From Planococcus koreensis (GTDB lineage: Bacteria > Bacillota > Bacilli > Bacillales_A > Planococcaceae): a DNA stretch of 37,804 nucleotides. How positions within the stretch are numbered: position 1 is the stretch's first letter; the number at the start of each line of letters is the position of its first letter. The stretch lies in the NCBI RefSeq assembly GCF_004761975.1, contig NZ_RQII01000010.1, positions 1 to 37,804 on the forward strand, written 5' to 3'. The position numbers and the translations under genes were made by a program. The notes under the pieces are model-generated. The model ran no database searches, was not told where the DNA came from, and was given only the letters and a program-made list of their open reading frames with translations. This document shows, in pieces, positions 22,569 through 30,359 of the stretch.

Positions 22569-23627
22569 TTAAATTGGTTCTGCTTCGAAGGAGTCATCAC
22601 TGATTTCGCCGACAATCTCTTCCAAAATATCCTCCATGGTTACAAGGCCGACAGTCGAAAGGCCATCTTTGCTTGTGACAACTGCCATGTGAGTTCGGCT
22701 TTGCTGCATTTTTGTTAAAACTTTTTGTATCGGAGTCGTTTCAGTAAAACGGGGCATTGCGTGTATAAATGTTTCAGGTTCCTGTGTTCGCCCCGCAGCC
22801 ATGCTGGTCAACACTTCTTTCGTGTTGATGAAGCCGATTAATGTATCTTTATTGCCGCCTTCGGTAACCGGATAACGCGTATATTCGTGTTCATCCAATG
22901 CTGCAAAGAATTCTGAATGAGATAAAGCTTTATCGACCGTCACAATTTTATTGCGCGGAATCATGATATTTTTAACAACGCGGTCATCAAAAGCGAAAAT
23001 GTTTTTTAAATACGTCAATTCAGTTTGGTTGATTTCACCGCTTTGGAAGCTTTCAGCCATGATCAACTTTAGCTCTTCCTCTGAATGGGCTTCTTCATGT
23101 CCAGCAGGCTCCACTTTGAACAATCTTAAAAACAAACGGGCTGAGCCGTTCAACACCCATATAAAAGGGCTCATGATTCTGCCGAACCAGTAAAGGGGAG
23201 GGGCCAATAGCAAAGTCATCCGTTCTGCATATTGGATGGCCAAGGTTTTTGGCGCAAGCTCTCCAATGACAACGTGCAGGAACGTGACGATGCTGAGTGC
23301 TATGGCGTAAGAAAGAGCTGTAGCTAAAGCTTCCGGTACTGCAAAGTATTCGAATGCCGGATGCAGCAGCCGCTCTACTGTAGGTTCACCTAGCGCCCCG
23401 AGTATTAAAGCCGTTACGGTAATCCCGAGCTGGCAGGCGGATAAGTAATAATCCAGTTCGTTCGCTACTTTTTTAGCAAGAATCGCTTTTTTATTGCCTT
23501 CTGAAATCAGCTGGTCGATTCTGGACATCCGCACTTTCAAAATGGCGAATTCACCGCCGACAAAAAGCGCTGTTCCAAGGATCATCAATACGATGAGCAG
23601 TAAGTTGATTATTATTTGTCCATCCAA
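22569..23627 (-). CDS. DUF21/CBS protein (MpfA/CorC-HlyC family), short form without C-terminal domain
   Basis: 352 aa. The N-terminal DUF21 (CNNM) transmembrane domain is seen in GTALFVGGEFAILKVRMSRIDQL...[27 protein letters not shown], followed by two CBS repeats (KNIMIPRNKIVTVDK... and IQKVLTKMQQSRTHMAVV). It stops at EEIVGEISDDSFEAEPI, just where the CorC/HlyC C-terminal domain would begin in its 434-residue neighbour. Relatives such as B. subtilis MpfA export Mg2+. The start is TTG with an unusual structured spacer after the ribosome site (23628-23659). It is the last gene of the MerR-DUF21-DUF21 operon. Confidence 0.85.
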   Translation of the reverse strand: MDGQIIINLLLIVLMILGTALFVGGEFAILKVRMSRIDQLISEGNKKAILAKKVANELDYYLSACQLGITVTALILGALGEPTVERLLHPAFEYFAVPEALATALSYAIALSIVTFLHVVIGELAPKTLAIQYAERMTLLLAPPLYWFGRIMSPFIWVLNGSARLFLRLFKVEPAGHEEAHSEEELKLIMAESFQSGEINQTELTYLKNIFAFDDRVVKNIMIPRNKIVTVDKALSHSEFFAALDEHEYTRYPVTEGGNKDTLIGFINTKEVLTSMAAGRTQEPETFIHAMPRFTETTPIQKVLTKMQQSRTHMAVVTSKDGLSTVGLVTMEDILEEIVGEISDDSFEAEPI

Positions 23628-23659
23628 TATGGTTCCCCCGATATGGGGGATTCACCTCC
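23628..23659 (-). promoter_or_regulatory. Structured translation-initiation leader of the short DUF21/CBS gene
   Basis: Minus strand: GGAGG (23659-23655), TGAA, a 6-bp hairpin UCCCCC/GGGGGA with a 5-nt loop (23650-23634), then ACCATA and the TTG start. The linear distance from GGAGG to the start is 27 nt, far too long, but with the hairpin looped out it is 10 nt. The leader of the upstream paralogue has the same architecture. Confidence 0.6.
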
Positions 23660-23694
23660 GTTGAATAATGAAAACTGATTGCTGTCACACTCTA

Positions 23695-24999
23695 TTATTT
23701 TGAAATTTGCTCAAATTCCACTTGTTTGATTTGCTGGTGATCCATTTCAGTGACCGTCCAAAGTGTAGTGCCCATCGCCAATGTTTGGCCGATATGAGCC
23801 TCTCCTACACTCTTAAAGTGGATCCATCCACCGATTGTATCAATGTCTTCGCCTTCTTCAAAAGTTAAGCCGAAACGTTCCTCTAAATCTCTTAAAAGTA
23901 CGCGTCCGTTAATCGAATAGCGGTTTTCGCTGATTTTGCTGATTTCGGGCTGTTCATCCGCATCAAATTCGTCGCGGATCTCGCCGACGATTTCTTCCAG
24001 AATATCTTCCATTGTAATCATGCCGGCGGTGCCGCCGTATTCATCCGCCACAAGCGCGATATGGACGCGGGAATTCTGCATGCGGAGGAGGGCATCTTGC
24101 AGGCCAGTCATTTCAAAGACGGTCGGCAATTCCAAAACGAAATTCTCAAGTTGCCATTCACGGCCGGCGACAATATGCGGAAGCATTTTCTTTGCACTGA
24201 CAAACCCAAGAATGCGGTCTTTGTCGCCTTCTTCCGTTACGGGGTAACGGGTATAATTGTTTTCATCCAAAAGCGCTATGATTTCGTCAAGTGGCATATC
24301 TTTGTCCAGCGTAACCAGTTCAGTCCGCGGCACCATGATATTTTTTGCAACACGTTCATCAAACGTAAAGACATTTTCCATATAGGAAAGTTCGGTTTCG
24401 TTGATCGCGCCGCCTTCTGAACTTTGCGCCATGACAATTTTCAGTTCTTCTTCAGAATAAGCTTGTTCGTGGCCAGCTGGCTGAACGCCGAACATGCGCA
24501 ATAAAACTCGGGCTGCCCCGTTCAATAACCAAATAAATGGCTTCATAATCTTTCCGAACCAGTAAAGGTAAGGCGCAAGCAGCAACGACATTTTTTCAGC
24601 GTATTCAATCGCCAATGTTTTAGGAGCCATCTCGCCAAGTACAACGTGGAGATAGGTGACAAGCATAAACGCGATTGCGTAGGAAGAGGCAGATGCTATT
24701 GCATCCGAAACAGCGAAAAAGTCGAATATCGGATACATCAAGCGTTCGACTGTCGGCTTTCCGAGCGCCCCGAGCCCAAGTGCTGTTACGGTAATGCCCA
24801 GCTGGCAGGCAGACAAGTAGTAGTCCAAATTGCCCGCTACTTTTTTGGCCATTACCGCTTTCTTGTTTCCTTCTGCAATCAATTGATCAAGGCGCGACAT
24901 TCTGATTTTGACGACTGCAAACTCGGATCCGACGAAAAAGGCTGTTAAACCGAGTAATACGACCAATAACCCTAAATTCAGTACCGTAATTATATCCAC
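23695..24999 (-). CDS. DUF21/CBS/CorC-HlyC protein, MpfA-like metal exporter, full length
   Basis: 434 aa. Order: DUF21 membrane domain ([49 protein letters not shown], then [22 protein letters not shown]), two CBS domains from about 200 to 340, and a C-terminal CorC/HlyC domain ([31 protein letters not shown]). CNNM-type proteins export Mg2+ and some affect Co2+ or Mn2+ tolerance; older annotations as hemolysin are not supported. The start is GTG at 24999. The Shine-Dalgarno is separated from it by a hairpin (25000-25029). A MerR regulator gene lies 38 nt upstream in the operon. Confidence 0.88.
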   Translation of the reverse strand: MDIITVLNLGLLVVLLGLTAFFVGSEFAVVKIRMSRLDQLIAEGNKKAVMAKKVAGNLDYYLSACQLGITVTALGLGALGKPTVERLMYPIFDFFAVSDAIASASSYAIAFMLVTYLHVVLGEMAPKTLAIEYAEKMSLLLAPYLYWFGKIMKPFIWLLNGAARVLLRMFGVQPAGHEQAYSEEELKIVMAQSSEGGAINETELSYMENVFTFDERVAKNIMVPRTELVTLDKDMPLDEIIALLDENNYTRYPVTEEGDKDRILGFVSAKKMLPHIVAGREWQLENFVLELPTVFEMTGLQDALLRMQNSRVHIALVADEYGGTAGMITMEDILEEIVGEIRDEFDADEQPEISKISENRYSINGRVLLRDLEERFGLTFEEGEDIDTIGGWIHFKSVGEAHIGQTLAMGTTLWTVTEMDHQQIKQVEFEQISK

Positions 25000-25029
25000 T
25001 TATGTTCCCTGTAAAAGGGATTCACCTCC
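25000..25029 (-). promoter_or_regulatory. Structured translation-initiation leader of the full-length DUF21/CBS gene
   Basis: Minus strand: GGAGG (25029-25025), TGAA, a 5-bp hairpin UCCCU/AGGGA with a 5-nt loop (25020-25006), then ACATAA and GTG. Linear spacing is 25 nt; excluding the hairpin it is 10 nt, as in the paralogue. The fourth stem pair after the U-A closing pair differs compensatorily (U-A here, C-G there). Confidence 0.6.
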
Positions 25030-25037
25030 AAGTTTAG

Positions 25038-25424
25038 TTACAGCAAAGCCAATAAGGACGCGATGGCGACCATCTTGCTTTCAAGTGCTTTGCTTATTTG
25101 CACCTTTACATGTGCAGGTGCATCTTTTAATTGTTCTTCCAAGCGGGTGATCTTTTTTTGAAGGCAATTGAATTCCTCGAATACATCTTCGACCAAAACA
25201 GCTGTCTCTGACTGCGAGCTTGAATCAAGTGCCTCTTTGATTTCCGCAATGGACAAGCGTTGGTTTTTCAATAACTGGATCCGTTCGAGCGTTTGCAAGA
25301 CGGAATCCGGGTATAACCGATAATTGGCAGCTGACCGTTCAAAATCCAAAAGCCCCGAACTTGTGTAATAATCGATCGTTCTGACAGATACACCACTTAA
25401 TTTTGCGACTTCGCCAATTTTCAT
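25038..25424 (-). CDS. MerR-family transcriptional regulator
   Basis: 128 aa. The winged helix-turn-helix is standard (MKIGEVAKLSGVSVRTIDYYTSSGLLDF...NYRLYPDSVLQTLERIQLLK), followed by a coiled-coil dimerisation helix (EEFNCLQKKITRLEEQLKDA) and a short hydrophobic end (MVAIASLLALL). The C-terminal Cys loop of CueR/ZntR/MerR metal sensors is absent; only one Cys lies in the coiled coil. GGAAGGG is about 4 nt before the ATG. As the first gene of the operon with the two DUF21/CBS genes it probably controls them and itself. An imperfect dyad lies upstream at 25489-25511 (ACCATAC...GTATTGGT). Confidence 0.85.
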   Translation of the reverse strand: MKIGEVAKLSGVSVRTIDYYTSSGLLDFERSAANYRLYPDSVLQTLERIQLLKNQRLSIAEIKEALDSSSQSETAVLVEDVFEEFNCLQKKITRLEEQLKDAPAHVKVQISKALESKMVAIASLLALL

Positions 25425-25570
25425 TAAGCCCTTCCCAATGCAAACGCCTCCTTTTTTGTTAAGAGTATCCTACCATAAAGGATTTCTAACCATACAGTAG
25501 AACGTATTGGTTTTGCCTGGGATTTTGTATTTCCATTAATGATTGCCATTAATTCGACAAAGTTTTGTTC

Positions 25571-25599
25571 TGTACGAATTTATAGTGAGATGTTATACT
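25571..25599 (+). promoter_or_regulatory. Promoter of the yybP-ykoY riboswitch / TerC unit
   Basis: Extended -10 TG-T-TATACT (TATACT at 25594-25599), 17-nt spacer, weak -35 TGTACG (25571-25576). It is correctly placed about 30 nt before the riboswitch. Confidence 0.5.
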
Positions 25600-25632
25600 A
25601 TTCTTACAACTAAACAGACTTTGACTTTATGT

Positions 25633-25758
25633 CGAAGGGGAGTAGCTATAGGGAAACCTATTTCACAATCGTCATTACATGGTTCGTAGCCATCGGTTGT
25701 GATAGCAAAAATTTTGCTTAGCGAGACCTTTGCCTTTAATTAGGCAAGGGTCTTTTTT
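25633..25758 (+). ncRNA. yybP-ykoY manganese riboswitch with terminator
   Basis: The conserved pieces of this class are present in order: AAGGGGAGUAGC at the 5' side (25635-25646), a hairpin region between, and UUAGCGAGACCUUUGCC at the 3' side (25719-25734). The 3' strand of the aptamer continues into a terminator stem AGACCTTTGCC (25724-25734) / GGCAAGGGTCT (25743-25753) followed by T6. Mn2+ binding to such aptamers blocks the terminator and allows transcription. It sits directly upstream of a TerC-family gene, the usual partner. The variable middle arm holds a perfect-looking ACAATCG...CGGTTGT helix. Confidence 0.88.
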
Positions 25759-25787
25759 GTTGTAATAAAGTAAAAGGGGGATAAAAA

Positions 25788-26546
25788 TTGGAAGCGATTT
25801 TATTGGAGTATTTATGGGTGTTGTTGGTGCTGGTTGCACTGGAAGGGTTATTGGCTGCAGATAATGCGGTCGTCATGGCGGTCATGGTCAAGCATTTGCC
25901 GCAAGAACAACAGAAGAAAGCTTTGTTTTATGGATTGATGGGGGCATTCGTTTTCCGTTTTGCTGCATTGTTCATGATTACGCTTCTGGTGGATGTCTGG
26001 CAGATCCAGGCTTTGGGAGCGGCGTATCTCTTGTTCATCGCCTTTAAGCACATTTACGACCAGCGCAAAGGGAAGGAACATTCCCTCGAGCCCGAAGCAA
26101 CGAAAGGTTCCGGCTTTTGGATGACCGTCTTGAAAGTGGAATTGGCCGATATTGCCTTTGCGATCGACTCCATGCTGGCTGCAGTGGCGTTGGCTATTAC
26201 GCTGCCGCATCTGGGGAATGCAGAAATTGGCGGAATCAACGGTGGACAATTCGGCGTTATGATTATCGGTGGATTAGTCGGAATCATCATCATGCGATTT
26301 GCCGCCCATAAATTCGTCAAGTTGCTGGGAAATTATCCGCAATTGGAAACAACCGCATTTGTAATCGTTGGCTGGGTCGGCGTCAAGCTATTGGTTCTCA
26401 CACTGGCGCATAAAGACTTAGGAATCCTGCCTTATGACTTCGCCCATTCTACGGAATGGAAACTGATTTTCTGGTCTATTCTTCTGGGAATTGTGGCTGT
26501 AGGGGCATGGATCAGCGTCAAGAAAAAGAAAGCGCAAGAAATCTAA
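25788..26546 (+). CDS. TerC-family membrane protein (YkoY-like), probable Mn2+ exporter
   Basis: 252 aa, about seven membrane segments. The TerC acidic motifs within the membrane are visible: ALEGLLAADNAVVMAVM near the N-terminus and VELADIAFAIDSMLAAVAL in the middle; these acidic residues are thought to bind metal. TerC proteins export manganese and metallate secreted enzymes. The riboswitch upstream supports induction by Mn2+. The start is TTG at 25788 with AAAGGGGG about 8 nt upstream. It is transcribed divergently from the MerR-DUF21/CBS operon, placing two metal-export units side by side. Confidence 0.9.
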   Translation: MEAILLEYLWVLLVLVALEGLLAADNAVVMAVMVKHLPQEQQKKALFYGLMGAFVFRFAALFMITLLVDVWQIQALGAAYLLFIAFKHIYDQRKGKEHSLEPEATKGSGFWMTVLKVELADIAFAIDSMLAAVALAITLPHLGNAEIGGINGGQFGVMIIGGLVGIIIMRFAAHKFVKLLGNYPQLETTAFVIVGWVGVKLLVLTLAHKDLGILPYDFAHSTEWKLIFWSILLGIVAVGAWISVKKKKAQEI

Positions 26547-26577
26547 AGGCGCTTATCCTTTTTCGCCATATAAACCA

Positions 26578-26617
26578 AAAAAAGAAGAAACTCATTAACG
26601 AGTTTCTTCTTTTTTTA
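26578..26617. terminator. Bidirectional terminator, TerC and paiB
   Basis: Near-perfect long arms: AAAAAAGAAGAAACTC (to 26594) and GAGTTTCTTCTTTTTTT (26601-26617) around the loop ATTAAC. Confidence 0.9.
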
Positions 26618-26646
26618 TTGCTCGAAAAGCAGGATGCATTTTTCAT

Positions 26647-27261
26647 TCACTTTCTTTTTCTGTCCATCGCTTCAGCGACTTGTGAAGAATTTGCATTTTC
26701 TTCTTTCTTCAAGTGGTCGATGATGTTCCGATAATCCGTTTCGTTGCGGTTTTGGCTCATCTTGAAGGCGGCCTGGACTTCCGTCACGTGAATCTTGAAA
26801 CCGACTATTCCCTTCAGCTCTTTTTCGAGCATTTCTGAAGACAGTGTCTCCCATAAAACAGGATGTTCACGGTGTTGTTCGTATTTCTGCATCAACTTCG
26901 TCAAGTCGGCTTTTAATTCGGCTTCGTCTAGAAGTCTCGCTGCACCATATAAATGAACAGCTTGGTAATTCCATGTTGGTACATTTTCCTTTTCATACCA
27001 CGAAGAAGAAATATAGGCATGCGGGCCTTGAAACGTAATAAGCACATCACCGCATGTATCGAATGTCCGCCATTGGGGATTTCCAAAAGCCATATGCCCG
27101 GTGATGAAATAATCATCTTCTTCTTTTACCAATTGAAGCGGCAAATGCGTCGCAATGGGTTTGCCATTCTTTGTGGTGATCAATGTACCGAATGAATTTG
27201 TGTGGATGAATTCCTGGATTTCTTCCAGGTCTGCAACTTTGAAATGTTTAGGAATATACAA
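26647..27261 (-). CDS. paiB: PaiB, FMN-binding negative transcriptional regulator family
   Basis: 204 aa. It matches the FMN_bind_2/PaiB family: MYIPKHFKVADLEEIQEFI, FGTLITTKNGKPIATHLPL, GHMAFGNPQWRTFD, VLITFQGPHAYISSSWY, VPTWNYQAVHLYG and GIVGFKIHVTEVQAAFKMSQN. PaiB has a split-barrel flavin fold; in B. subtilis it was linked genetically to repression of protease and sporulation genes. The start is TTG (27261) after GAGGCGGA. It follows paiA by 23 nt, reproducing the B. subtilis paiAB pair, here with a MarR regulator gene in front. Confidence 0.88.
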   Translation of the reverse strand: MYIPKHFKVADLEEIQEFIHTNSFGTLITTKNGKPIATHLPLQLVKEEDDYFITGHMAFGNPQWRTFDTCGDVLITFQGPHAYISSSWYEKENVPTWNYQAVHLYGAARLLDEAELKADLTKLMQKYEQHREHPVLWETLSSEMLEKELKGIVGFKIHVTEVQAAFKMSQNRNETDYRNIIDHLKKEENANSSQVAEAMDRKRK

Positions 27262-27284
27262 AAAAATCCGCCTCTCAAGAATTA

Positions 27285-27818
<534 letters not shown>

Positions 27819-28271
27819 TTAATAGTTTCGCTTATGGCCTTTCTTTACAAATTCCCAATCTTTTTCGACGTTTTTTCGGATGCTCTGCAAAAGCTGGAAT
27901 GCCGCATCTGTTTCTTCTTGTGAAAAACCTTTCAAAGCCATTTGTTCCGAATATTCATTTTCACTTTTAATAAATGGATAGACCGTTTTCCCTTTTTCAG
28001 TGGGGAAGAGGCGTTTGATTTTTTTATTGGTCAGATCGCTTTTCTTCTCGATAAATCCACTCGCTTCAAGTTTTTGAAGGGCACGCGTGGCAGTGGAGCG
28101 ATCCACCTTGATCAAATCGATCAATTGTTCTTGGATGATTCCTGGATTTTCAAAAATCCTCACGATATATAAATACTGCCCTTTCGTCAAGTCGAATTCT
28201 TTGAACTCTATGTTGCTGATGGAATCCAAGGCTCTGGCGATCATGCCGATTTCCCGCAGAATTTCTTTCAT
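27819..28271 (-). CDS. MarR-family transcriptional regulator of the pai operon
   Basis: 150 aa. The winged helix is clear: KGQYLYIVRIFENPGIIQEQLIDLIKVDRSTATRALQKLEASGFIEKKSD, then the wing NKKIKRLFPTEKGKTVYPFI. N- and C-terminal helices form the dimer interface. It has AAAAAAGGAG before its ATG and lies 21 nt upstream of paiA. Two matching palindromes lie on its own promoter (28331-28344) and in its leader (28288-28301), so autorepression and control of paiAB, with a small ligand or polyamine as possible inducer, are inferred. Confidence 0.88.
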   Translation of the reverse strand: MKEILREIGMIARALDSISNIEFKEFDLTKGQYLYIVRIFENPGIIQEQLIDLIKVDRSTATRALQKLEASGFIEKKSDLTNKKIKRLFPTEKGKTVYPFIKSENEYSEQMALKGFSQEETDAAFQLLQSIRKNVEKDWEFVKKGHKRNY

Positions 28272-28287
28272 CGTATGCTCCTTTTTT

Positions 28288-28301
28288 GTTGTAAATGCAA
28301 T
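28288..28301. promoter_or_regulatory. MarR operator candidate 2 (leader)
   Basis: GTTGTA-AA-TGCAAT is the same 6-2-6 dyad as the upstream copy with two changes. It lies between the promoter and the ribosome site of the MarR gene, 43 bp (about four helical turns) centre to centre from the first copy. Confidence 0.6.
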
Positions 28302-28314
28302 AAATGCTTAATTC

Positions 28315-28343
28315 AGTATAAAAAATAATCGTTGCATTTGCAA
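28315..28343 (-). promoter_or_regulatory. Promoter of the MarR-paiA-paiB operon
   Basis: Minus strand TTGCAA (28343-28338), 17-nt spacer, TATACT (28320-28315). The -35 element lies inside the perfect palindrome 28331-28344, so a bound repressor would block RNA polymerase. Confidence 0.65.
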
Positions 28344-28344
28344 C
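28331..28344. promoter_or_regulatory. MarR operator candidate 1 (covers the -35 box)
   Basis: GTTGCA-TT-TGCAAC is a perfect 6-2-6 inverted repeat overlapping the -35 element of the MarR operon promoter. Size and position suit a MarR dimer. Confidence 0.65.
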
Positions 28345-28434
28345 AAAAATTTTCGTATGAAGAATTTGGGTATTATAGTGTAAACTTAATGGATAGATTC
28401 ATATTCAGTTTTTAATTGAAAGGGCGGGGAAACG

Positions 28435-29142
28435 ATGGAGTGTGAAACGGTCATGCAAGAGCTGGAGGCGCTCGGCAAAGAGCGGACGAAAAAAATCTAC
28501 CTGTCCAATGGCGCGCAGGAGCCGCTTTTCGGCGTCGCGACCGGGGCGATGAAGCCCTTATCAAAAAAGATAAAAATCGACCAGGCATTGGCGGATGAAT
28601 TATACGCCACTGGAAATTATGATGCCATGTACTTTGCCGGCATTATCGCTGATCCGAAATCCATGGATGAAGCTGATTATGAGCGCTGGATGGAAACGGC
28701 TTATTTCTATATGATTTCCGACTATATTGTGGCTGTCACGTTAGCGGAATCGGATCTTGCACAAAGCATTTCGGACAAATGGATCGCAAGCGGTGAGGAA
28801 CTGAAGATGTCAGCCGGCTGGAGTTGTTATTGCTGGATGCTGGGCAACCGCAAAGACGAAGAATTTTCGGAAAGAAAAATTGCCGATATGCTCGATTTTG
28901 TGAAAAGCACCATACACGATTCGCCGGAACGCACGAAATCGGCGATGAACAATTTCCTTTATACGGTAGGAACTTCTTATTTGCCGCTGCACGAAAAAGC
29001 GCTGGAGACAGCGGCCCAAGTGGGGCTGGTCGAATTGAAGAAAGACGGTAAAAAAAGCAGTTTCCTGAATGCGTTGGAAAGCATTGAAAAAGTGAAAACA
29101 AGAAACAGAATTGGATTTAAACGGAAGTATGTCAGGTGTTAA
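28435..29142 (+). CDS. DNA alkylation repair protein (AlkD-like)
   Basis: 235 aa, all-helical. It matches the AlkC/AlkD HEAT-like repeat family (PF08713): IYLSNGAQEPLFGVATGAMKPLSKKI, ADELYATGNYDAMYFAGIIADP, YFYMISDYIVAVTLAESDLA, SGEELKMSAGWSCYCWML and SAMNNFLYTVGTSYLPLHEKAL. AlkD removes N3- and N7-alkylated purines without base flipping. GGGCGGGG lies about 7 nt before the ATG. It is divergent from the MarR-pai operon and sits 41 nt before czcD, perhaps co-transcribed. Confidence 0.85.
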   Translation: MECETVMQELEALGKERTKKIYLSNGAQEPLFGVATGAMKPLSKKIKIDQALADELYATGNYDAMYFAGIIADPKSMDEADYERWMETAYFYMISDYIVAVTLAESDLAQSISDKWIASGEELKMSAGWSCYCWMLGNRKDEEFSERKIADMLDFVKSTIHDSPERTKSAMNNFLYTVGTSYLPLHEKALETAAQVGLVELKKDGKKSSFLNALESIEKVKTRNRIGFKRKYVRC

Positions 29143-29183
29143 CGTAATTGCTGCACCAGCATACTGGACAGGAGAGGATGGAA

Positions 29184-30128
29184 ATGGGCAGCGGACATAA
29201 CCATTCCCATGGCAAAAACAAACGGACGCTGAAAATTGCGTTTGCGATTACAGCAGCCTATATGATCATTGAATTTATTGGCGGTTATTTGACGAATAGC
29301 CTGGCATTGATTGCAGATGCGGGCCATATGCTGAGCGATTCCGTGTCACTCGGCGTCGGGGTCCTGGCCTTCACGCTTGGTGAAAAAGCGGCAAATCGCT
29401 TCAAAACATATGGCTATAAGCGTTTTGAAATACTTGCGGCAGTTTTCAACGGAGTGACGCTAGTGCTTGTCGCAGTTTACATTTTTTACGAAGCGTACCA
29501 TCGTTTCGCTGATCCCGTGGAAGTGAAATCGCTGGGGATGCTGACGATTGCTGTAATCGGGCTGCTCGTCAATCTCCTGGTAGCGTGGATTATGATGCGG
29601 GGCGGCGACACCAAAGAGAATCTGAATGTGCGCGCAGCATTTTTGCACGTGCTAAGCGATTTGTTGGGGTCCGTCGGTGCGATCATTGCGGCTTTGCTGA
29701 TTTTCTTCTTTGGCTGGAATTTTGCCGATCCGTTGATGAGCGTCGTCGTTGCGGTGCTCGTGTTGACAAGCGGCTGGCGGGTCACTAAAGAGGCGATCCA
29801 CGTCCTGATGGAAGGGACGCCGCGCAACGTCGACCTAGACGAAGTGGTCGGTGCCATCAAAAACATCAATGGCGTGGTCGACATTCATGATCTGCATGTC
29901 TGGAGTATAACGAGCGGCCAAAATTCTTTATCGGGGCATGTCGTCATTGAAGAAGGCACGACATTTGAAGAATGCCAGCAGCTTTTGCGCCGGATTGAAG
30001 CAATTTTGGCAGATCTGAAAATTGGCCACGTTACGATCCAGATGGAAAACAAAGAACATCCACACGACAACAACCTCATCAGCCCGATGCACGAAGAAGA
30101 CGGCGGACATGAACATCATAAACAGTAG
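29184..30128 (+). CDS. czcD: CDF-family cation efflux protein (CzcD-like)
   Basis: 314 aa. It has an N-terminal His-rich segment (MGSGHNHSHGKNK), six membrane helices with the metal site LALIADAGHMLSDS in helix 2 and NVRAAFLHVLSDLLGSVG in helix 5, then a cytoplasmic domain beginning VLMEGTPRNVDL and a His-rich tail (EEDGGHEHHKQ). Close to B. subtilis CzcD, a Zn2+/Cd2+/Co2+ exporter exchanging for H+ or K+. A longer frame from 29148 is open, but AGGAG (29170-29174) serves the ATG at 29184. Followed by a strong terminator. Confidence 0.9.
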   Translation: MGSGHNHSHGKNKRTLKIAFAITAAYMIIEFIGGYLTNSLALIADAGHMLSDSVSLGVGVLAFTLGEKAANRFKTYGYKRFEILAAVFNGVTLVLVAVYIFYEAYHRFADPVEVKSLGMLTIAVIGLLVNLLVAWIMMRGGDTKENLNVRAAFLHVLSDLLGSVGAIIAALLIFFFGWNFADPLMSVVVAVLVLTSGWRVTKEAIHVLMEGTPRNVDLDEVVGAIKNINGVVDIHDLHVWSITSGQNSLSGHVVIEEGTTFEECQQLLRRIEAILADLKIGHVTIQMENKEHPHDNNLISPMHEEDGGHEHHKQ

Positions 30129-30174
30129 AAAAACTGCCCGGCACGCCTTTTATTGGGGTGCCGGGCAGTTTTTT
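30129..30174 (+). terminator. Terminator of czcD
   Basis: Perfect stem AAAACTGCCCGGCAC / GTGCCGGGCAGTTT (arms ending 30144 and starting 30158), then T7. Confidence 0.9.
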
Positions 30175-30191
30175 TGATGGTTCGTGTTGTT

Positions 30192-30295
30192 GCAAGTAAA
30201 AGATGATTTGCCGCAAGTAAACAGCCGTTTAGTGCAAGCAATTTACGAATTTCTGCAAGTAAATCCGAAATGGCGCAAGTAAACGGCGGTAAATC
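30192..30295. repeat. Degenerate tandem array, five units of about 21 bp (array 2)
   Basis: Units start at 30192, 30213, 30234, 30255 and 30275 (steps 21, 21, 21, 20). Each starts with GCAAGTAAA (one unit GCAAGCAAT), followed by a variable 11-12 bp. It lies between the czcD terminator and the end of the convergent thioredoxin-like gene. On the minus strand it would encode heptads AISDLLA/EIRKLLA/LNGCLLA/ANHLLLA, without a convincing start. The conserved AAGTAAA core and the 21-bp period are shared with the array at 12845-12970. Confidence 0.75.
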
Positions 30296-30315
30296 GCTTT
30301 TCGCCTGCGAAAAGC
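30296..30315. repeat. Perfect palindrome beside array 2
   Basis: GCTTTTCGC-CT-GCGAAAAGC, 9-bp arms with a 2-nt centre, immediately after the last array unit and 45 nt from the end of the thioredoxin-like gene. It has no T-run on the minus strand, so it is not a standard terminator for that gene, although no other one is seen. Confidence 0.5.
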
Positions 30316-30359
30316 TTCCGGTAGACACTTAAATCTGCCAACTTTAAAGGCAAAACACC

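Noticed and set aside
24997..25029. Possible leader peptides MNPFYREH and MNPPYRGN in front of the two DUF21/CBS genes, like Mg2+-sensing leaders
   Set aside because: Their GTG would overlap GGAGG with no spacing, so that site could not serve them; the hairpin-spacer reading explains both leaders better.
25038..25424. MerR protein as the copper sensor CueR
   Set aside because: The conserved Cys pair of the CueR metal loop is absent.
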